A stretch of DNA of 64,000 nt from Synergistes jonesii (lineage in GTDB: Bacteria; Synergistota; Synergistia; Synergistales; Synergistaceae). Within the stretch, counting starts at the first letter, position 1; every line of letters begins with the position of its first letter. The notes below the pieces were generated by a model. That model saw only the letters and a program-made list of their open reading frames with translations. It made no database searches and had not been told where the DNA came from. The translations under genes were made by a program, and so were the position numbers. The stretch is taken from positions 32,256-96,255 of the forward strand of contig NZ_JMKI01000051.1 in NCBI RefSeq assembly GCF_000712295.1, given 5' to 3'. This document shows positions 44,641-54,639 of this stretch, piece after piece.

Positions 44641-44680
44641 CAAGCGGCGGGCATTTGGATGTCCGCCGCTTGCTTGATTC
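44641..44680. terminator. Terminator between the opine cluster and glpX
   Basis: 14-bp stem with one G-U pair (44641-44654 with 44659-44672), four-base loop, followed by CTTGATT. The two flanking transcription units converge here. Confidence 0.72.
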
Positions 44681-44704
44681 AAATCTTAAATTTAAATCGC
44701 AGGA

Positions 44705-45718
44705 TTATAGGCAGGAATAGCCGCCGAGGGAGGGGGCGCCGTATTTGATGCCGCTTATCTCGTCCAGCTTCTGCACGTTGTGGACCGCATTTATGTAGCG
44801 CATCGTTCCGCTCTTAGCGCGCATGACGAGCGACGACGTTTCGATTCCGTCTCCCGAATAACGGACTCCTTTGAGCCATTCGCCGTCTGTGACGCCGGTC
44901 GCGGCGAAGAATACGTTTTCGCAGCTGACGAGGTCGTTGAGCGTGAGGACCTTGTTGACGTCCATCCCCTTTTCCTTGCATTTTTCGCGCTCTTCGTCGT
45001 TGCGCGGCCAGAGTTTGCACTGCATGTTGCCGCCGACGCATTTGAACGCGCAGGCCGTGATGACCGCTTCGGGCGAACCGCCGACGCCCATCAGAAGGTC
45101 GATGCCGGAGTTCGGCTTACAGGTCGAAAGGGCTCCGGCGACGTCGCCGTCCGGTATGAGGCGGATGCGCGCGCGCATCGAGCGAATCTCCTTGATGAGC
45201 TCCGCGTGGCGCGGCCTGTCAAGGACGATCACCGTCACGTCTTCGACCGACTTTCTCAGAGCGCGCGCGACGGCCCTGATGTTGTCCGACGGAGAGGCTT
45301 CGATGTTGATCGCGTGCGCCGCGAGAGGGCCGGTGGCGATCTTATCCATGTAGAATATGTGCTGCGGGTTGAAGAGGGTTCCGCGTTCCGCAAAGGCGAC
45401 TACGCTGACTGCGTTCGGAAGTCCGAGCGACGTAAGGCGCGTGCCGTCGATCGGGTCGACCGCTATATCGACCTTCGGCTCCTCGCCGGTGCCGAGCTTT
45501 TCACCGTTGAAAAGCATCGGCGCTTCGTCTTTTTCTCCTTCACCGATTACGACTACGCCGTCCATTTCGACAGTATTGAGAATAAAGCGCATCGCGTTAA
45601 CTGCAGCTCCGTCGACTCCATTCTTATCCCCACGTCCCATCCAGCGTCCGGCGGCCATAGCAGCGGCTTCGGTCGCACGAACCATTTCAAGAGCCAGGTT
45701 TCTGTCAGGTGCAGACAT
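44705..45718 (-). CDS. glpX: Class II fructose-1,6-bisphosphatase
   Basis: 337 residues. Metal/phosphate motifs GEGEKDEAP (59-67) and VDPIDGT (87-93) and the later [10 protein letters not shown] define the GlpX class. Catalyses the committed step of gluconeogenesis, expected for a cell living on amino acids. Last gene of the tmk...purB-glpX run. Confidence 0.96.
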   Translation of the reverse strand: MSAPDRNLALEMVRATEAAAMAAGRWMGRGDKNGVDGAAVNAMRFILNTVEMDGVVVIGEGEKDEAPMLFNGEKLGTGEEPKVDIAVDPIDGTRLTSLGLPNAVSVVAFAERGTLFNPQHIFYMDKIATGPLAAHAINIEASPSDNIRAVARALRKSVEDVTVIVLDRPRHAELIKEIRSMRARIRLIPDGDVAGALSTCKPNSGIDLLMGVGGSPEAVITACAFKCVGGNMQCKLWPRNDEEREKCKEKGMDVNKVLTLNDLVSCENVFFAATGVTDGEWLKGVRYSGDGIETSSLVMRAKSGTMRYINAVHNVQKLDEISGIKYGAPSLGGYSCL

Positions 45719-45737
45719 GATAAACTCCTCCGTATTT

Positions 45738-47054
45738 TTATTTTGAAGCTTCGGCGCCGCCTAATTCGGGAAAGCGGGCGAAGACTTCGTCTATGTGTTT
45801 AAGATAATACCCCAAATCAAACAAACTTTCCAGTTCAGAATGAGTCGTTTTGCTTATACGCGGGTCGCTCTTAAGCAGCTCGAGGAGCGGTATTTTTTCG
45901 TTCCAGCAGCGCATCGCGTCGTCCTGCGCGATAGCGTAGGCCGCCTCGCGGCTGATTCCTTCGTTTTCAACGAGGGCGATGAGAACGCGCCCCGAGAAGA
46001 GCAGCCCCTTCGTGATGTCGAGGTCCTTCATCATTTTGTCTGTGTCGACGGCGAGGCCGCTCATGATCTGTATCATCTTTTTCGTCATGTAGTGGGCGAG
46101 GTGGAAAGCGTCGGGCCACATCACGCGCTCGACCGACGAATGGCTTATGTCGCGCTCGTGCCACAGCGCGATGTCTTCGAGCGCCGGCAGCGCGAAGCCC
46201 CTCAGCAGGCGCGACATACCGCAGACTCTCTCGCAGAGTATCGGGTTTTTCTTGTGGGGCATCGCCGAGGAGCCTTTCTGCCCCTTTTTGAAAGGCTCTA
46301 TCGCTTCGAGAACCTCCGTGCGCTGCAGATGGCGGATCTCCAGCGCTAAGCGCTCGAGCGTCCCCCCCGCTATCGCGAGGTCCGTGACGATTCTCGCGTG
46401 CCTGTCGCGCTGGATTATCTGCGTCGAGACGGGGTCTACGGCAAGGCCGAGCAGCTCGCATACCCTCGCTTCTATCTTCGGCGGGCAGTTCGCGTAGGTC
46501 CCGACCGCGCCGGAGAGTTTGCCGACCATTATCTCTTTTTTCGTCTGGTTGAGGCGCTCTATGTCGCGTCCGAGCTCGGCGTAGTGGTTGAGCAGCTTGA
46601 GGCCGAAGGTCGTCGGCTCGGCGTGCACTCCGTGGGTGCGTCCCGGGCAGGAAGCCAATTTATATTCGACGGCCTTCCCTCCGAGCAGCTTGTGCAGCTT
46701 TTTCATCTCGGCGACCACTACGTCGAGGCTCTCGCCGAGCAGCAGCGACGACGCCGTGTCGATCACGTCGCTGCTCGTCAGGCCGAGATGCACGAAGCGC
46801 CCCGACTCCCCTATAGTTTCGGCCACGCTCGAAACGAACGCGATGACATCGTGCTGCGTCACCTCTTCGATCTCGCGTATGCGTTCGACGGAAAATCCGG
46901 CGCGCTCAATAATGTTTTTGCAGTCCTCGTCGGGTATGGCTCCGGCTTCGTTCCAAGCCCGCACCGCCGCGAGCTCGACGTCGAGCCAGCGGCGGAATCT
47001 GTTTTCGTCCGTCCAAATCTTTTTTATTTCTGGCGTTTCGTAGCGCGGTATCAC
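45738..47054 (-). CDS. purB: Adenylosuccinate lyase
   Basis: 438 residues. The fumarase-superfamily signature [11 protein letters not shown] is near residues 256-266; [11 protein letters not shown] and the catalytic His in [12 protein letters not shown] are also present. Acts twice in purine synthesis, on SAICAR and on adenylosuccinate. A PurR-type regulator is encoded at 20 kb. Confidence 0.97.
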   Translation of the reverse strand: MIPRYETPEIKKIWTDENRFRRWLDVELAAVRAWNEAGAIPDEDCKNIIERAGFSVERIREIEEVTQHDVIAFVSSVAETIGESGRFVHLGLTSSDVIDTASSLLLGESLDVVVAEMKKLHKLLGGKAVEYKLASCPGRTHGVHAEPTTFGLKLLNHYAELGRDIERLNQTKKEIMVGKLSGAVGTYANCPPKIEARVCELLGLAVDPVSTQIIQRDRHARIVTDLAIAGGTLERLALEIRHLQRTEVLEAIEPFKKGQKGSSAMPHKKNPILCERVCGMSRLLRGFALPALEDIALWHERDISHSSVERVMWPDAFHLAHYMTKKMIQIMSGLAVDTDKMMKDLDITKGLLFSGRVLIALVENEGISREAAYAIAQDDAMRCWNEKIPLLELLKSDPRISKTTHSELESLFDLGYYLKHIDEVFARFPELGGAEASK

Positions 47055-47073
47055 AGGATCGGCCTCCCTTTGT

Positions 47074-47640
47074 CTATAAAATATTTTTTATTTCTTTTTT
47101 CCAGTCTTTGCGCACCGCTTCGAGCCATTCGTCGTAAGCGCCGCTCGCAAAGTCCGGAAAGGTGTAGAAGAAGCGCTCCCATCTCCCCTTGCGCCTGCAG
47201 AGCGTGACCTCGCAGAAGATTCCCTCTCTCAGATAGACGCGGTGCGCCTGCCCCTTCGTCGACGCGAGGAGCAGCCTCGCTCCGTCGACACATCCCGGGT
47301 CGATATTTACGCGCCTGCTTTCGCCCGTCATTTTCTCGACGGCGCAGCTTTCGAGCTTCCATCTGGGCAGTTTCGACATAGGATATAGTCCGGGATACGA
47401 AAAAAATATTCTGTCAAGCTCCGGCGCTATCTTTTCGTAGTAGTCGGTCCAGTCAAAGGGGATTCTTTCGCTGACGCGCTCCGGCTCCCCCCATATTTTT
47501 TCGAGCAACGAGCGCATATTGTCGTAGACTTCCGCGCCGCCGCGCGGAACAAGCAGAGCGGCGATCTTTTTCACGAGAGGGTCGCGCGGGTCTCTGTCTT
47601 CGCATTCGTGAAGCAGAACGTTATTCGGCGTCTCTGACAT
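47074..47640 (-). CDS. DUF4416 family protein
   Basis: 188 residues. The blocks DPGCVDGARLLLASTKGQAHRVYLREGIFCEVTL and YTFPDFASGAYDEWL match the uncharacterised DUF4416 family as I recall it. Its start overlaps the ftsY stop by 20 bases. Soluble; function unknown. Conserved acidic and His residues suggest an enzyme, which is only a guess. Confidence 0.75.
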   Translation of the reverse strand: MSETPNNVLLHECEDRDPRDPLVKKIAALLVPRGGAEVYDNMRSLLEKIWGEPERVSERIPFDWTDYYEKIAPELDRIFFSYPGLYPMSKLPRWKLESCAVEKMTGESRRVNIDPGCVDGARLLLASTKGQAHRVYLREGIFCEVTLCRRKGRWERFFYTFPDFASGAYDEWLEAVRKDWKKEIKNIL

Positions 47641-48550
47641 CGAGCAGAGTCTCCACGAACGTTTTCGGCTCGAAGAGCTGGAGGTCGTCTACGCCCTCGC
47701 CGAGTCCGACGTATCTTATCGGCATTTTCAGCCTGTCGGCGATCGCTATCACGATGCCGCCTTTCGACGTATTGTCGAATTTCGTCAGCACGACGCCGGT
47801 GACGGGCATCGCCTTAGCGAAGGTCTCGGCTTGTATGAAGCCGTTCTGCCCCGTCACCGCGTCGAGGACTATCAAGACCTCGGCGGGCCCTTCGGGAATT
47901 TCGCGCTTTATGACGCGCGCTATTTTCGAAAGCTCTTCCATCAGGTTGGATTTCGTGTGCAGCCGTCCCGCAGTGTCGGCGATTATCACGTCGGCGCCGG
48001 AGGCCTTCGCGGCCATGATCGAATCGTACACCACAGCGGCGGGATCGCTCTCCGGCGCCTGCGCTACGACTCGCACGCCAGCTCGGCCCCCCCAAGCTTT
48101 GAGCTGTTCTATCGCCGCGGCGCGGAAGGTGTCGGCCGCCGCCATGATTACTCGTTTGCCTTCGCCCTTGAGTTGGGAGGCGAGCTTGCCAGAGGTGGTC
48201 GTCTTGCCGCTTCCGTTCACGCCTATCATGATTATAACCGACGGCTTTGCTGAGAGGTCTAAAGGCGCGCCCATCTTCGGCACGGCTTCGAGGCGGGAGA
48301 CCAACAAGCCGGCGAATTCCGCCTTCAATTCTCCGCGCTTCGTTATCCTCCGCTCGACCATAATTCTTTTAAGTTCGGTGATAAGCTCTTCAGTCGTGTC
48401 GACTCCGACGTCGCCCAATATCAGGCTTTCTTCGAGTTCGTCCCAGAAGTCGTCGGTAACCGGGTCGTCGGAGAAGATGTTGGAGACGCTCTGCGTCCAT
48501 TTGTTACCGGCGTTTTTCAGCTTTTCGGCGAAGTTTTTGAAAAAGCTCAT
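47621..48550 (-). CDS. ftsY: Signal recognition particle receptor FtsY
   Basis: 309 residues: a short N domain and SRP GTPase domain with G1 GVNGSGKTTTSGKLA (110-124), DTAGRLHTK and TKFDNTSKGG. The acidic N-terminal A domain of E. coli FtsY is absent. Delivers ribosome-SRP complexes to the translocon. Start and ricT stop overlap as ATGA. Confidence 0.96.
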   Translation of the reverse strand: MSFFKNFAEKLKNAGNKWTQSVSNIFSDDPVTDDFWDELEESLILGDVGVDTTEELITELKRIMVERRITKRGELKAEFAGLLVSRLEAVPKMGAPLDLSAKPSVIIMIGVNGSGKTTTSGKLASQLKGEGKRVIMAAADTFRAAAIEQLKAWGGRAGVRVVAQAPESDPAAVVYDSIMAAKASGADVIIADTAGRLHTKSNLMEELSKIARVIKREIPEGPAEVLIVLDAVTGQNGFIQAETFAKAMPVTGVVLTKFDNTSKGGIVIAIADRLKMPIRYVGLGEGVDDLQLFEPKTFVETLLDVRDAE

Positions 48551-49848
48551 TGCTGCACCTCCGCTTTTGCCGTCTGCGCGCCGTCGTCGTTTTTCTTCGG
48601 GGCCGGACGCCTGCGGCGGTGCTGCTGACGTTTCTCGGCGCGCTCTTCAACGCCCTGCGCTGCGCCCTCCTTCGGACGTTTCGCCGCCTCCACGCGCTTC
48701 GGCTTCTGCGCCTCCGCGCCCTCTGCGGTTTCGCGCGGCTGCCTATCTTCGCGTTTCTGAGAGCGTCTTCTTTTCTTTTTCGCTCCGCCGGCGCCTTGAT
48801 TATTCCCCCGTTCCGCGTCGTTTCCGCCCATCCGCTCGACTTTTTGTGGACAGCGCTTTCCCTGCGCCGACTCCGCCGGCGTTTCGGAAGCTTCAAAGCG
48901 CGGCATCATACACTTCGGGAAAATATCCTGCATCTTGAAGGAGGGCTCTTCGACTATATCTTCGGGTTCGGCCCATTCGCCACCGCCTGAGACGACTTCC
49001 TTGAACTCTTCGAACTTATCCTTCGCGACTTTTACCTCTCCTTTATTTGGAATAAAGCAGCGCAGGCAGTTTGAGGAGATGTCGATGCCGCTTACGACGA
49101 CGTTGCCGGCCGGAGTCTTTATCTTCGAGCCCGGATTCGGCAAGCCTTCCCACGCCTCGCGGTAGACCTCGTGCTCGTAGCACATGCAGCACATGAGCCT
49201 GCCGCATATGCCGGATATCTTCGCGGGGTTGAGCGCGAGATTCTGCTCCTTTACCATCTTTATGCATATCGGCGAAAACTGATTGAGCCAGTAGCTGCAG
49301 CAGCAGGGGCGGCCGCACGGCCCTACACCGCGGATTATCTTCGCCTCGTCGCGCACGCCGACCTGCCTGAGCTCTATGCGCGTTTTGAACTCGCGCGCAA
49401 GGTCGCGCACGTAGGCGCGGAAGTCTACTCTCTGTTCCGAGGAGAAGTAGAAGAAGAGCTTGCGCCTCTCGTGCAGGAACTCCACGTCTATAAGCTTCAT
49501 GTCGAGGTTGTGCGGCAGCAGGAGCTTTTTCGCCGACGCGAGGATGTTTTTTTCTTCGCTGCGGTACTCTTCGGCGTCGTCGAGATCACCATCCGACGCG
49601 AAATCGACAAACGTGAGGTCGGTGACGACGGGTTCGGAGTTCTTCGCCATCCCGTCGCTGTGTTCGAGCGTGCTCCTCATCTGGCGGTAGAGGGTCTCCT
49701 GCTCCTCGCTTACCGCGCCGACGACGACCGCCAGCTCCTTGCCGCGCACCGATTCAACGACGAGGGTCTCTCCCTTCTCTATTTCTTCTTCATGCTCGAC
49801 AAGTCCTAAATAACGCGGCTTACCATAAACCGCCAAATATTTGCTCAT
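48547..49848 (-). CDS. ricT: PSP1/RicT (YaaT)-type protein with long charged tail
   Basis: 433 residues. The PSP1 core has the Cys-rich segment GVGPCGRPCCCSYW followed by SGICGRLMCCMCYEHE (about 177-230), as in Bacillus YaaT/RicT, which binds iron-sulfur clusters with RicA and RicF and affects RNase Y function. RicA and RicF are not nearby. After residue ~305 comes a low-complexity Lys/Arg/Glu/Ala/Gln-rich extension of about 130 residues, not part of the usual family. The ATG follows GGAGG and overlaps holB by 29 bases. Confidence 0.88.
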   Translation of the reverse strand: MSKYLAVYGKPRYLGLVEHEEEIEKGETLVVESVRGKELAVVVGAVSEEQETLYRQMRSTLEHSDGMAKNSEPVVTDLTFVDFASDGDLDDAEEYRSEEKNILASAKKLLLPHNLDMKLIDVEFLHERRKLFFYFSSEQRVDFRAYVRDLAREFKTRIELRQVGVRDEAKIIRGVGPCGRPCCCSYWLNQFSPICIKMVKEQNLALNPAKISGICGRLMCCMCYEHEVYREAWEGLPNPGSKIKTPAGNVVVSGIDISSNCLRCFIPNKGEVKVAKDKFEEFKEVVSGGGEWAEPEDIVEEPSFKMQDIFPKCMMPRFEASETPAESAQGKRCPQKVERMGGNDAERGNNQGAGGAKKKRRRSQKREDRQPRETAEGAEAQKPKRVEAAKRPKEGAAQGVEERAEKRQQHRRRRPAPKKNDDGAQTAKAEVQQ

Positions 49849-50563
49849 TTGGAACTTCCTCCTTGAATAAAGCAAACGCCAAGTCCTCTATGACCGGAAC
49901 GGAAAGACGCCTCTGTTCCATTATCCGAACGAGAAAATCAATTTCCGCGGCTTTTTTGTAATCGTTCTTCTGCACAAAGTCACGCGCCCACGCCTGCATT
50001 TCGAGGTATAAGATCTCGGGCGACGGTTTTCTGCCAACGTCCATCCAGCGGGCCCACTCCTCGTTGCTCCGCGGCATCGGCTGCGCCTTCGACATCTCCT
50101 CCGGCAGCTCTACGTGCACCAGCCAGATGCGGCTTTTTATCGTCGGAATAAAGTTGTCTTCTTCCGATATAAAGAGGATGTTGCCGTGCGCCGGAGGTTC
50201 CTCCGTAATCTTCAGAAGGCTGTTGGAAGCCTCGGTGGAAAGCCTGGCGGCCATCCATACCACGGCGAGGCGGCGGCGCGCCGAAAGAGGATGGAGCGCG
50301 AGCTCCCCCTGAAGCCTCCGGCAGTCGTCTATATTCGGCGGCGTCGCGACGTCTCCGGCGCTTATCATATCGGGATGCCTTCCCTCCCGCCAGAGATTAT
50401 CGTCGCCGAGCACGAGACGCCCGTACATTTCTGCGAAGGTCTCCTGCATGACGCGAGGGATGACGACGCCGGCGGACTGCGGCAAACGGCCTCCCTCAGC
50501 CGCCGCCGAAAGCTCGCGCCAGCCACCGGACGCTTCGATCAGAGCGGAGGTTTCAGCGTTCAT
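49820..50563 (-). CDS. holB: DNA polymerase III delta' subunit-like protein
   Basis: 247 residues, shorter than typical HolB (about 320). LSTEASNSLLKITEEPPAHGNILFIS is the characteristic delta'/gamma segment, and KSRIW follows. There is no Walker A motif and the N-terminal zinc module cysteines are not seen. Position between tmk and ricT is the standard one. Acts in the clamp loader. Start overlaps the tmk stop (ATGA). Confidence 0.82.
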   Translation of the reverse strand: MNAETSALIEASGGWRELSAAAEGGRLPQSAGVVIPRVMQETFAEMYGRLVLGDDNLWREGRHPDMISAGDVATPPNIDDCRRLQGELALHPLSARRRLAVVWMAARLSTEASNSLLKITEEPPAHGNILFISEEDNFIPTIKSRIWLVHVELPEEMSKAQPMPRSNEEWARWMDVGRKPSPEILYLEMQAWARDFVQKNDYKKAAEIDFLVRIMEQRRLSVPVIEDLAFALFKEEVPNEQIFGGLW

Positions 50564-51168
50564 ATAGCAAGCCCCTTTCCTCGCAGCGACGTCCTTACGT
50601 TCTCAAAAATCTCTTCGGGAGTTCTCTTTCCGCACTCCACTACGACCCAGCGCGAACGTTCGTTCTTCGCGAGGGTGCGGTAGCCTTCGTCTATCTTCTT
50701 CATGAAGCCAAGTCCCTCGCGCTCGAAGGCGTCGGGCGCGCCGCGCCTGGAAACGCGCGATAGAGCCGTTTCCGGCGATACCGAAAAGAAGAAGGTGACG
50801 TCGGGCACGGGGAGCCCCGCAAGGAGCAGCACGTCGCGCAGGGGGCCGTAAGGCAGCCCTCTACCCCATACCTGGTAAGCCAGCGTCGAATCGTGGTAGC
50901 GTTCGCAGATTACGTGGCGCCCTGCGGCGAGCGCCGGCTCTATGACGCGTGCGGCGTGCTCCGCTCTGTCGAGCATGAAGAGAAAAAATTCACTCCAGCC
51001 GTGGCGCAGCCCGCCGCTCAAAACGAGCGAGCGCAGCGCGTCGCCTCCGTCCCATCCGCCGGGCTCGCGCGTCAGAACGGCGCCGCCGTTTTTATTCAAA
51101 AGCTCGAAGAGCATTTTTGCCTGCGTGGATTTTCCACAGCCGTCGATACCCTCGAAGGTGATAAACAT
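50560..51168 (-). CDS. tmk: Thymidylate kinase
   Basis: 202 residues. P-loop FEGIDGCGKSTQ (4-15), the DR motif in MLDRAEHA, and the YHDSTLAYQ block are typical. Phosphorylates dTMP to dTDP. First gene of the seven-gene tmk-holB-ricT-ftsY-DUF4416-purB-glpX run. Confidence 0.96.
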   Translation of the reverse strand: MFITFEGIDGCGKSTQAKMLFELLNKNGGAVLTREPGGWDGGDALRSLVLSGGLRHGWSEFFLFMLDRAEHAARVIEPALAAGRHVICERYHDSTLAYQVWGRGLPYGPLRDVLLLAGLPVPDVTFFFSVSPETALSRVSRRGAPDAFEREGLGFMKKIDEGYRTLAKNERSRWVVVECGKRTPEEIFENVRTSLRGKGLAI

Positions 51169-51251
51169 AGCTTACACACCGCCTTTACAAATCATTATCA
51201 TAACATATAATTGTCTATAATTACGAATTTTGAGAGACGGGGGCGTTGGGC

Positions 51252-52133
51252 GTGTACGAATTTGTGAAGCTGAGCGACAGATGCGGCTACATTAAAAATC
51301 CGGCTAACGTCGGAGTTGTTTCTCTCGGCGACAGAGACGTCTGCCTGATAGATTCCGGCAGCGACGGCGAGGCCGCCCGTAAGATATTGAAAAAAATCAG
51401 AGAAAACAAGTGGAACGTCCGCTGCATAATCAACACTCATTCAAACGCCGATCACACGGGCGGCAATCAATTCATACAGAGCCGCACGAACTGCAGCGTT
51501 CTTTCGACCGACGTAGAATGCGCGATCGCGCGCAACTCCTATATCGAGCCGTCGTATCTGTGGGGAGGCAGGCCCTACGCCGAGCTCCGCAACAAATTCC
51601 TGATGGCGAAGCCGACGCCCCAGACGAAGGATTTGGAAGCAAACCTTCCAGAAGGACTGCAAATAATAAAACTGCCCGGTCATTATTTCGACATGGTCGG
51701 GATAATGGCCTGCGACGGGACCTGCTACATAGCGGACGCCGTCTTTGCGGAAGAGATAGTGCGGAAATATCACATCGTTTTCATCTACGACGTCGCTAAA
51801 TTTTTGGAAACGCTCGACATGCTTGATACGCTCGAGGCAAAGATATTCGTGCCCGCGCACGCTGAGCCGTCGGCGGATATACGCGCGCTGACCGCGGCGA
51901 ACCGCGCGAAGGTGCTGGAGGTCGCAGAGCTCATCTACGACATATGCTCGGAGCCGATCACCTTCGAAAAAATATTGAAGAAGCTCTTCTACCATTACGA
52001 TTTGACGATGAATCACAATCAGTACGTGCTCGTAGGAAGCACCGTACGCTCCTATATCGCATACCTACACGACGGCGGCAGGATAGACGCCGAATTCATC
52101 GGCAACGAAATGTTCTGGAAGAAGACGAATTGA
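51252..52133 (+). CDS. Metallo-beta-lactamase-fold hydrolase
   Basis: 293 residues. The metal motif reads THSNADHTGG: the usual second His of THxHxDH is Asn, while the Asp-His pair is kept; KLPGHYFDMVG and VPAHAEPS supply the later His residues, and YIADAVF has the bridging Asp region. The C-terminal third resembles a winged helix (about 215-280). Substrate unknown. GTG at 51252 is preferred because GGGGG lies 8 bases upstream; TTG at 51246 is possible. Confidence 0.82.
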   Translation: MYEFVKLSDRCGYIKNPANVGVVSLGDRDVCLIDSGSDGEAARKILKKIRENKWNVRCIINTHSNADHTGGNQFIQSRTNCSVLSTDVECAIARNSYIEPSYLWGGRPYAELRNKFLMAKPTPQTKDLEANLPEGLQIIKLPGHYFDMVGIMACDGTCYIADAVFAEEIVRKYHIVFIYDVAKFLETLDMLDTLEAKIFVPAHAEPSADIRALTAANRAKVLEVAELIYDICSEPITFEKILKKLFYHYDLTMNHNQYVLVGSTVRSYIAYLHDGGRIDAEFIGNEMFWKKTN

Positions 52134-52205
52134 GTATAGATGGCGTCGATGCCCCAAAAAAATAAATGAAGTTTGCCGAAAGCCTAAGTTAAGAGGATAA
52201 AACCA

Positions 52206-52865
52206 CTATTCCGCCAGCTCGCGCAGGCGCTTTAAATCCGTCAGCGCGACGCTGCCTCTGCTCAAGTTGACCGCGCCCTCCGACTGAAAATAGCGTAGCA
52301 TCCTCGTCACGACCTCACGCGCGGTGCCGAGGTGCGCCGCTATTTTATCGTGCGTAAGCGTTATAGTATCGCTTCCCTCAACGGCGCGCTCCTCCAGCAA
52401 AAAGCCGGCTAGCCTCTTGTCGAAGCTCTTCCACATTATCTGCTCCATCAGCCACATGACCTCCGAGAAGCGCGACGCCATCAGCCTGTTCGTGTAGTTG
52501 GCAGCCGCTATTGATGAACCCATAAGTTTTTTGTAGACCGCCGCTGGAATGACCCACAGCTTCGTCTCTCTCTCGGCCTCTATGGAGATTTGAAATTGTA
52601 TGCCGTTCATCGCGCATGAGGCGGAAAAGAGGCAGATGTCGAACTCAAAGAGGCGGTAAATCGTGATTTCCTTCCCCTCGTCGGATAGGACGAAGATTCT
52701 CAGCTGCCCGGAGCGGACGACGAGGAGCCCGAGGCAGCCCGCCGTACCGCCGTGGAGCAAAGCCCCCTTCGACAGCACGCGCTCGACGGCCGAGCGCGCA
52801 AGCATGCTCCGTTCGTTATCGTTCAGCTCTTTCCAAAATGGAATATACTTTTCTTCGATCTCCAT
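52206..52865 (-). CDS. Crp/Fnr-family transcriptional regulator
   Basis: 219 residues: a cyclic-nucleotide-binding-like domain (about 15-125) and a C-terminal Crp-type helix-turn-helix (about 150-215; ITLTHDKIAAHLGTAREVVTRMLRYFQSEG). There are no N-terminal cysteines as in FNR, so an iron-sulfur sensor is unlikely. Cysteines at ICLFSASCAM within the sensor domain could matter for redox sensing. Targets unknown. Confidence 0.9.
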   Translation of the reverse strand: MEIEEKYIPFWKELNDNERSMLARSAVERVLSKGALLHGGTAGCLGLLVVRSGQLRIFVLSDEGKEITIYRLFEFDICLFSASCAMNGIQFQISIEAERETKLWVIPAAVYKKLMGSSIAAANYTNRLMASRFSEVMWLMEQIMWKSFDKRLAGFLLEERAVEGSDTITLTHDKIAAHLGTAREVVTRMLRYFQSEGAVNLSRGSVALTDLKRLRELAE

Positions 52866-52945
52866 ATGCCCCTCTTGTTCCGATGTGAATTTAAGAATAA
52901 TGTCCGCGCCACAGCGAAATTTCTAAAAAAGTTCCTTACGAAGCG

Positions 52946-53530
52946 TCAGCTTATCATCAGCCTCGCTATTATCGCGGCGGTAACTACCACGTTGACGCGA
53001 ATCGAATATATTTCCTCTTCCCTCGCGCGCTTCGCGTCGAAGGGCCTTTCGCTCTGCGAACGCTCCGGGAAGCCGTTTCGCGGCCACGGTATCAGTGCGG
53101 GGACTGTTTTTCTGTAATCGTCGTACTGCGCTCCGAATTTTTCGGCGAGGAACTCCTCCTCGGCGGGTATGACGATCAGAGAATAGAGTAGAAAGAAGGC
53201 GATCACGAAGGCGGGCACCCACCGCCAGCCGACCATCAGCGACCAGCCGAGCCCCATAACCGCGTTCCCCGCATAGAGAGGATTTCTCACCCATTTGTAG
53301 GGACCCCAAGTGATAAGGAGCGGCGCGCCTATCACCTCGGTGCGGTACTTCGGGATATAGCCGGCGGCCCAAAGGCGCAGAGCCTGTCCCGAGAGAAGCA
53401 GCGCGGCGCCGGCTATAAATCGCGGCATGCTGAAGCTCCCGGGGAATATCAGGACGCCGACGGCGAATATCCCCCACAAGAGCCCTCTGCATTTGAACGC
53501 TAAATGGCTTACTTTTTTATTTATTTTCAA
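52946..53530 (-). CDS. Isoprenylcysteine/phospholipid methyltransferase-family membrane protein
   Basis: 194 residues with about four hydrophobic segments. The motif GPYKWVRNPLYAGNAVMGLGW and EEEFLAEKFGAQYDDYRKTVPALIP match the ICMT/PEMT fold, where R-N-P-x-Y helps bind SAM. The C-terminal 45 residues are basic and end in a hydrophobic stretch. Substrate unknown. Its start is 3 bases from the stop of the next upstream membrane-protein gene. Confidence 0.85.
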   Translation of the reverse strand: MKINKKVSHLAFKCRGLLWGIFAVGVLIFPGSFSMPRFIAGAALLLSGQALRLWAAGYIPKYRTEVIGAPLLITWGPYKWVRNPLYAGNAVMGLGWSLMVGWRWVPAFVIAFFLLYSLIVIPAEEEFLAEKFGAQYDDYRKTVPALIPWPRNGFPERSQSERPFDAKRAREEEIYSIRVNVVVTAAIIARLMIS

Positions 53531-53533
53531 TTT

Positions 53534-54592
53534 CTAATTCCTTTCCGCCTCTTTTTCCGTCCCGCCATCTTCGTTCATCACCTTGTTCGCGCCGCCCCAG
53601 CCGAGCATTCGAATGACGATGACCGTCCCTATCAGGATGCCGGTATACTCTGATATGAGGCGCCAGGTCACGGACATCACGCCGGCGACGCTCCAGGGGA
53701 CGAAGAGCCCGAAGACGGCGACGGCGCCGCCTTCGGCAGCACCGCTCGCGCCGGGCGTCGGCACGAAGTAGAGCATGAAAAGCAGAAGGGACTCTGCGAG
53801 CAGACAGCGTAGGTAATTCACTTCAAAGCCCGCCGCAGCTATCAGGCAGGGCATGATCGACATGTAAACTATAAGGTGGATTATCGCAAGGAATATCGAG
53901 AGGATGAAATACCATTTGCCGGTGGTGGTGAATAATTTTATATTCGAATTGTAGGCGTCGACCTCGCGGCTCACCCAGCGCACCGCACGCAGCAGATATT
54001 TAGATTTCAAAAACCCGACCTTGCGCACCCATACGAGCGCCGCGTTCACCCAGTGCTTTATCAGCTGCGGCCGCGCGACGCTGACGATGAGCAGGAAGGC
54101 GCAGAGCGCGACGAAGAAGGCGACGTAGCAGACGTATATGCGCATACAGGCGTACCTTTCGAGCAGCTCCGGGTCGGCTATCAGCGAAAAAGGGATTACG
54201 AGCGCCAGCAGGATCAATATCTGGATAGTGCGGACGAGCGTTATAGCGACAGATTTTCCGACCGACACGCCCTCTTTGTATAAAAGATATATCTGGAAGG
54301 GGCCGCCGCCGCTCTGCATCGGGGTTATCGCGCAGCCGAAATAGTTGATCCAGACGACCGATATGGTAGATTTGAAGGAAAGCCTCTCTCCCGCGGCACG
54401 CGCAAGAGTCATAAATTTGCAGGCGTCGAGCGACCAGCCGACGCAGACAAGCAAAAGCGCGCAAAGCAGCATCTTCATATCCGCGTTCTGGAGCATCGAA
54501 AAGGTCGAGGCGTCTATGCTGAAAAAGAGAACGCCTATTATCGAGAGTATCACTATTATGATAAATATAGAAAAACTCTTCTGGACGGTCAA
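53534..54592 (-). CDS. LPG synthase TM-region/flippase-like integral membrane protein (UPF0104 type)
   Basis: 352 residues, eight or more hydrophobic segments. The block PMQSGGGPFQIYLLYKEGVSVGKSVAITLVRT and the C-terminal YFVPTPGASGAAEGGAVAVF are hallmarks of the lysylphosphatidylglycerol-synthase TM region family (TIGR00374-like), which lacks the aminoacyltransferase domain here. Likely a lipid-related membrane protein. Confidence 0.87.
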   Translation of the reverse strand: MTVQKSFSIFIIIVILSIIGVLFFSIDASTFSMLQNADMKMLLCALLLVCVGWSLDACKFMTLARAAGERLSFKSTISVVWINYFGCAITPMQSGGGPFQIYLLYKEGVSVGKSVAITLVRTIQILILLALVIPFSLIADPELLERYACMRIYVCYVAFFVALCAFLLIVSVARPQLIKHWVNAALVWVRKVGFLKSKYLLRAVRWVSREVDAYNSNIKLFTTTGKWYFILSIFLAIIHLIVYMSIMPCLIAAAGFEVNYLRCLLAESLLLFMLYFVPTPGASGAAEGGAVAVFGLFVPWSVAGVMSVTWRLISEYTGILIGTVIVIRMLGWGGANKVMNEDGGTEKEAERN

Positions 54593-54639
54593 AAATCTGT
54601 CCTCCCTGCCGAAGCAAAGCCCCTAACGGTGATTACCGC

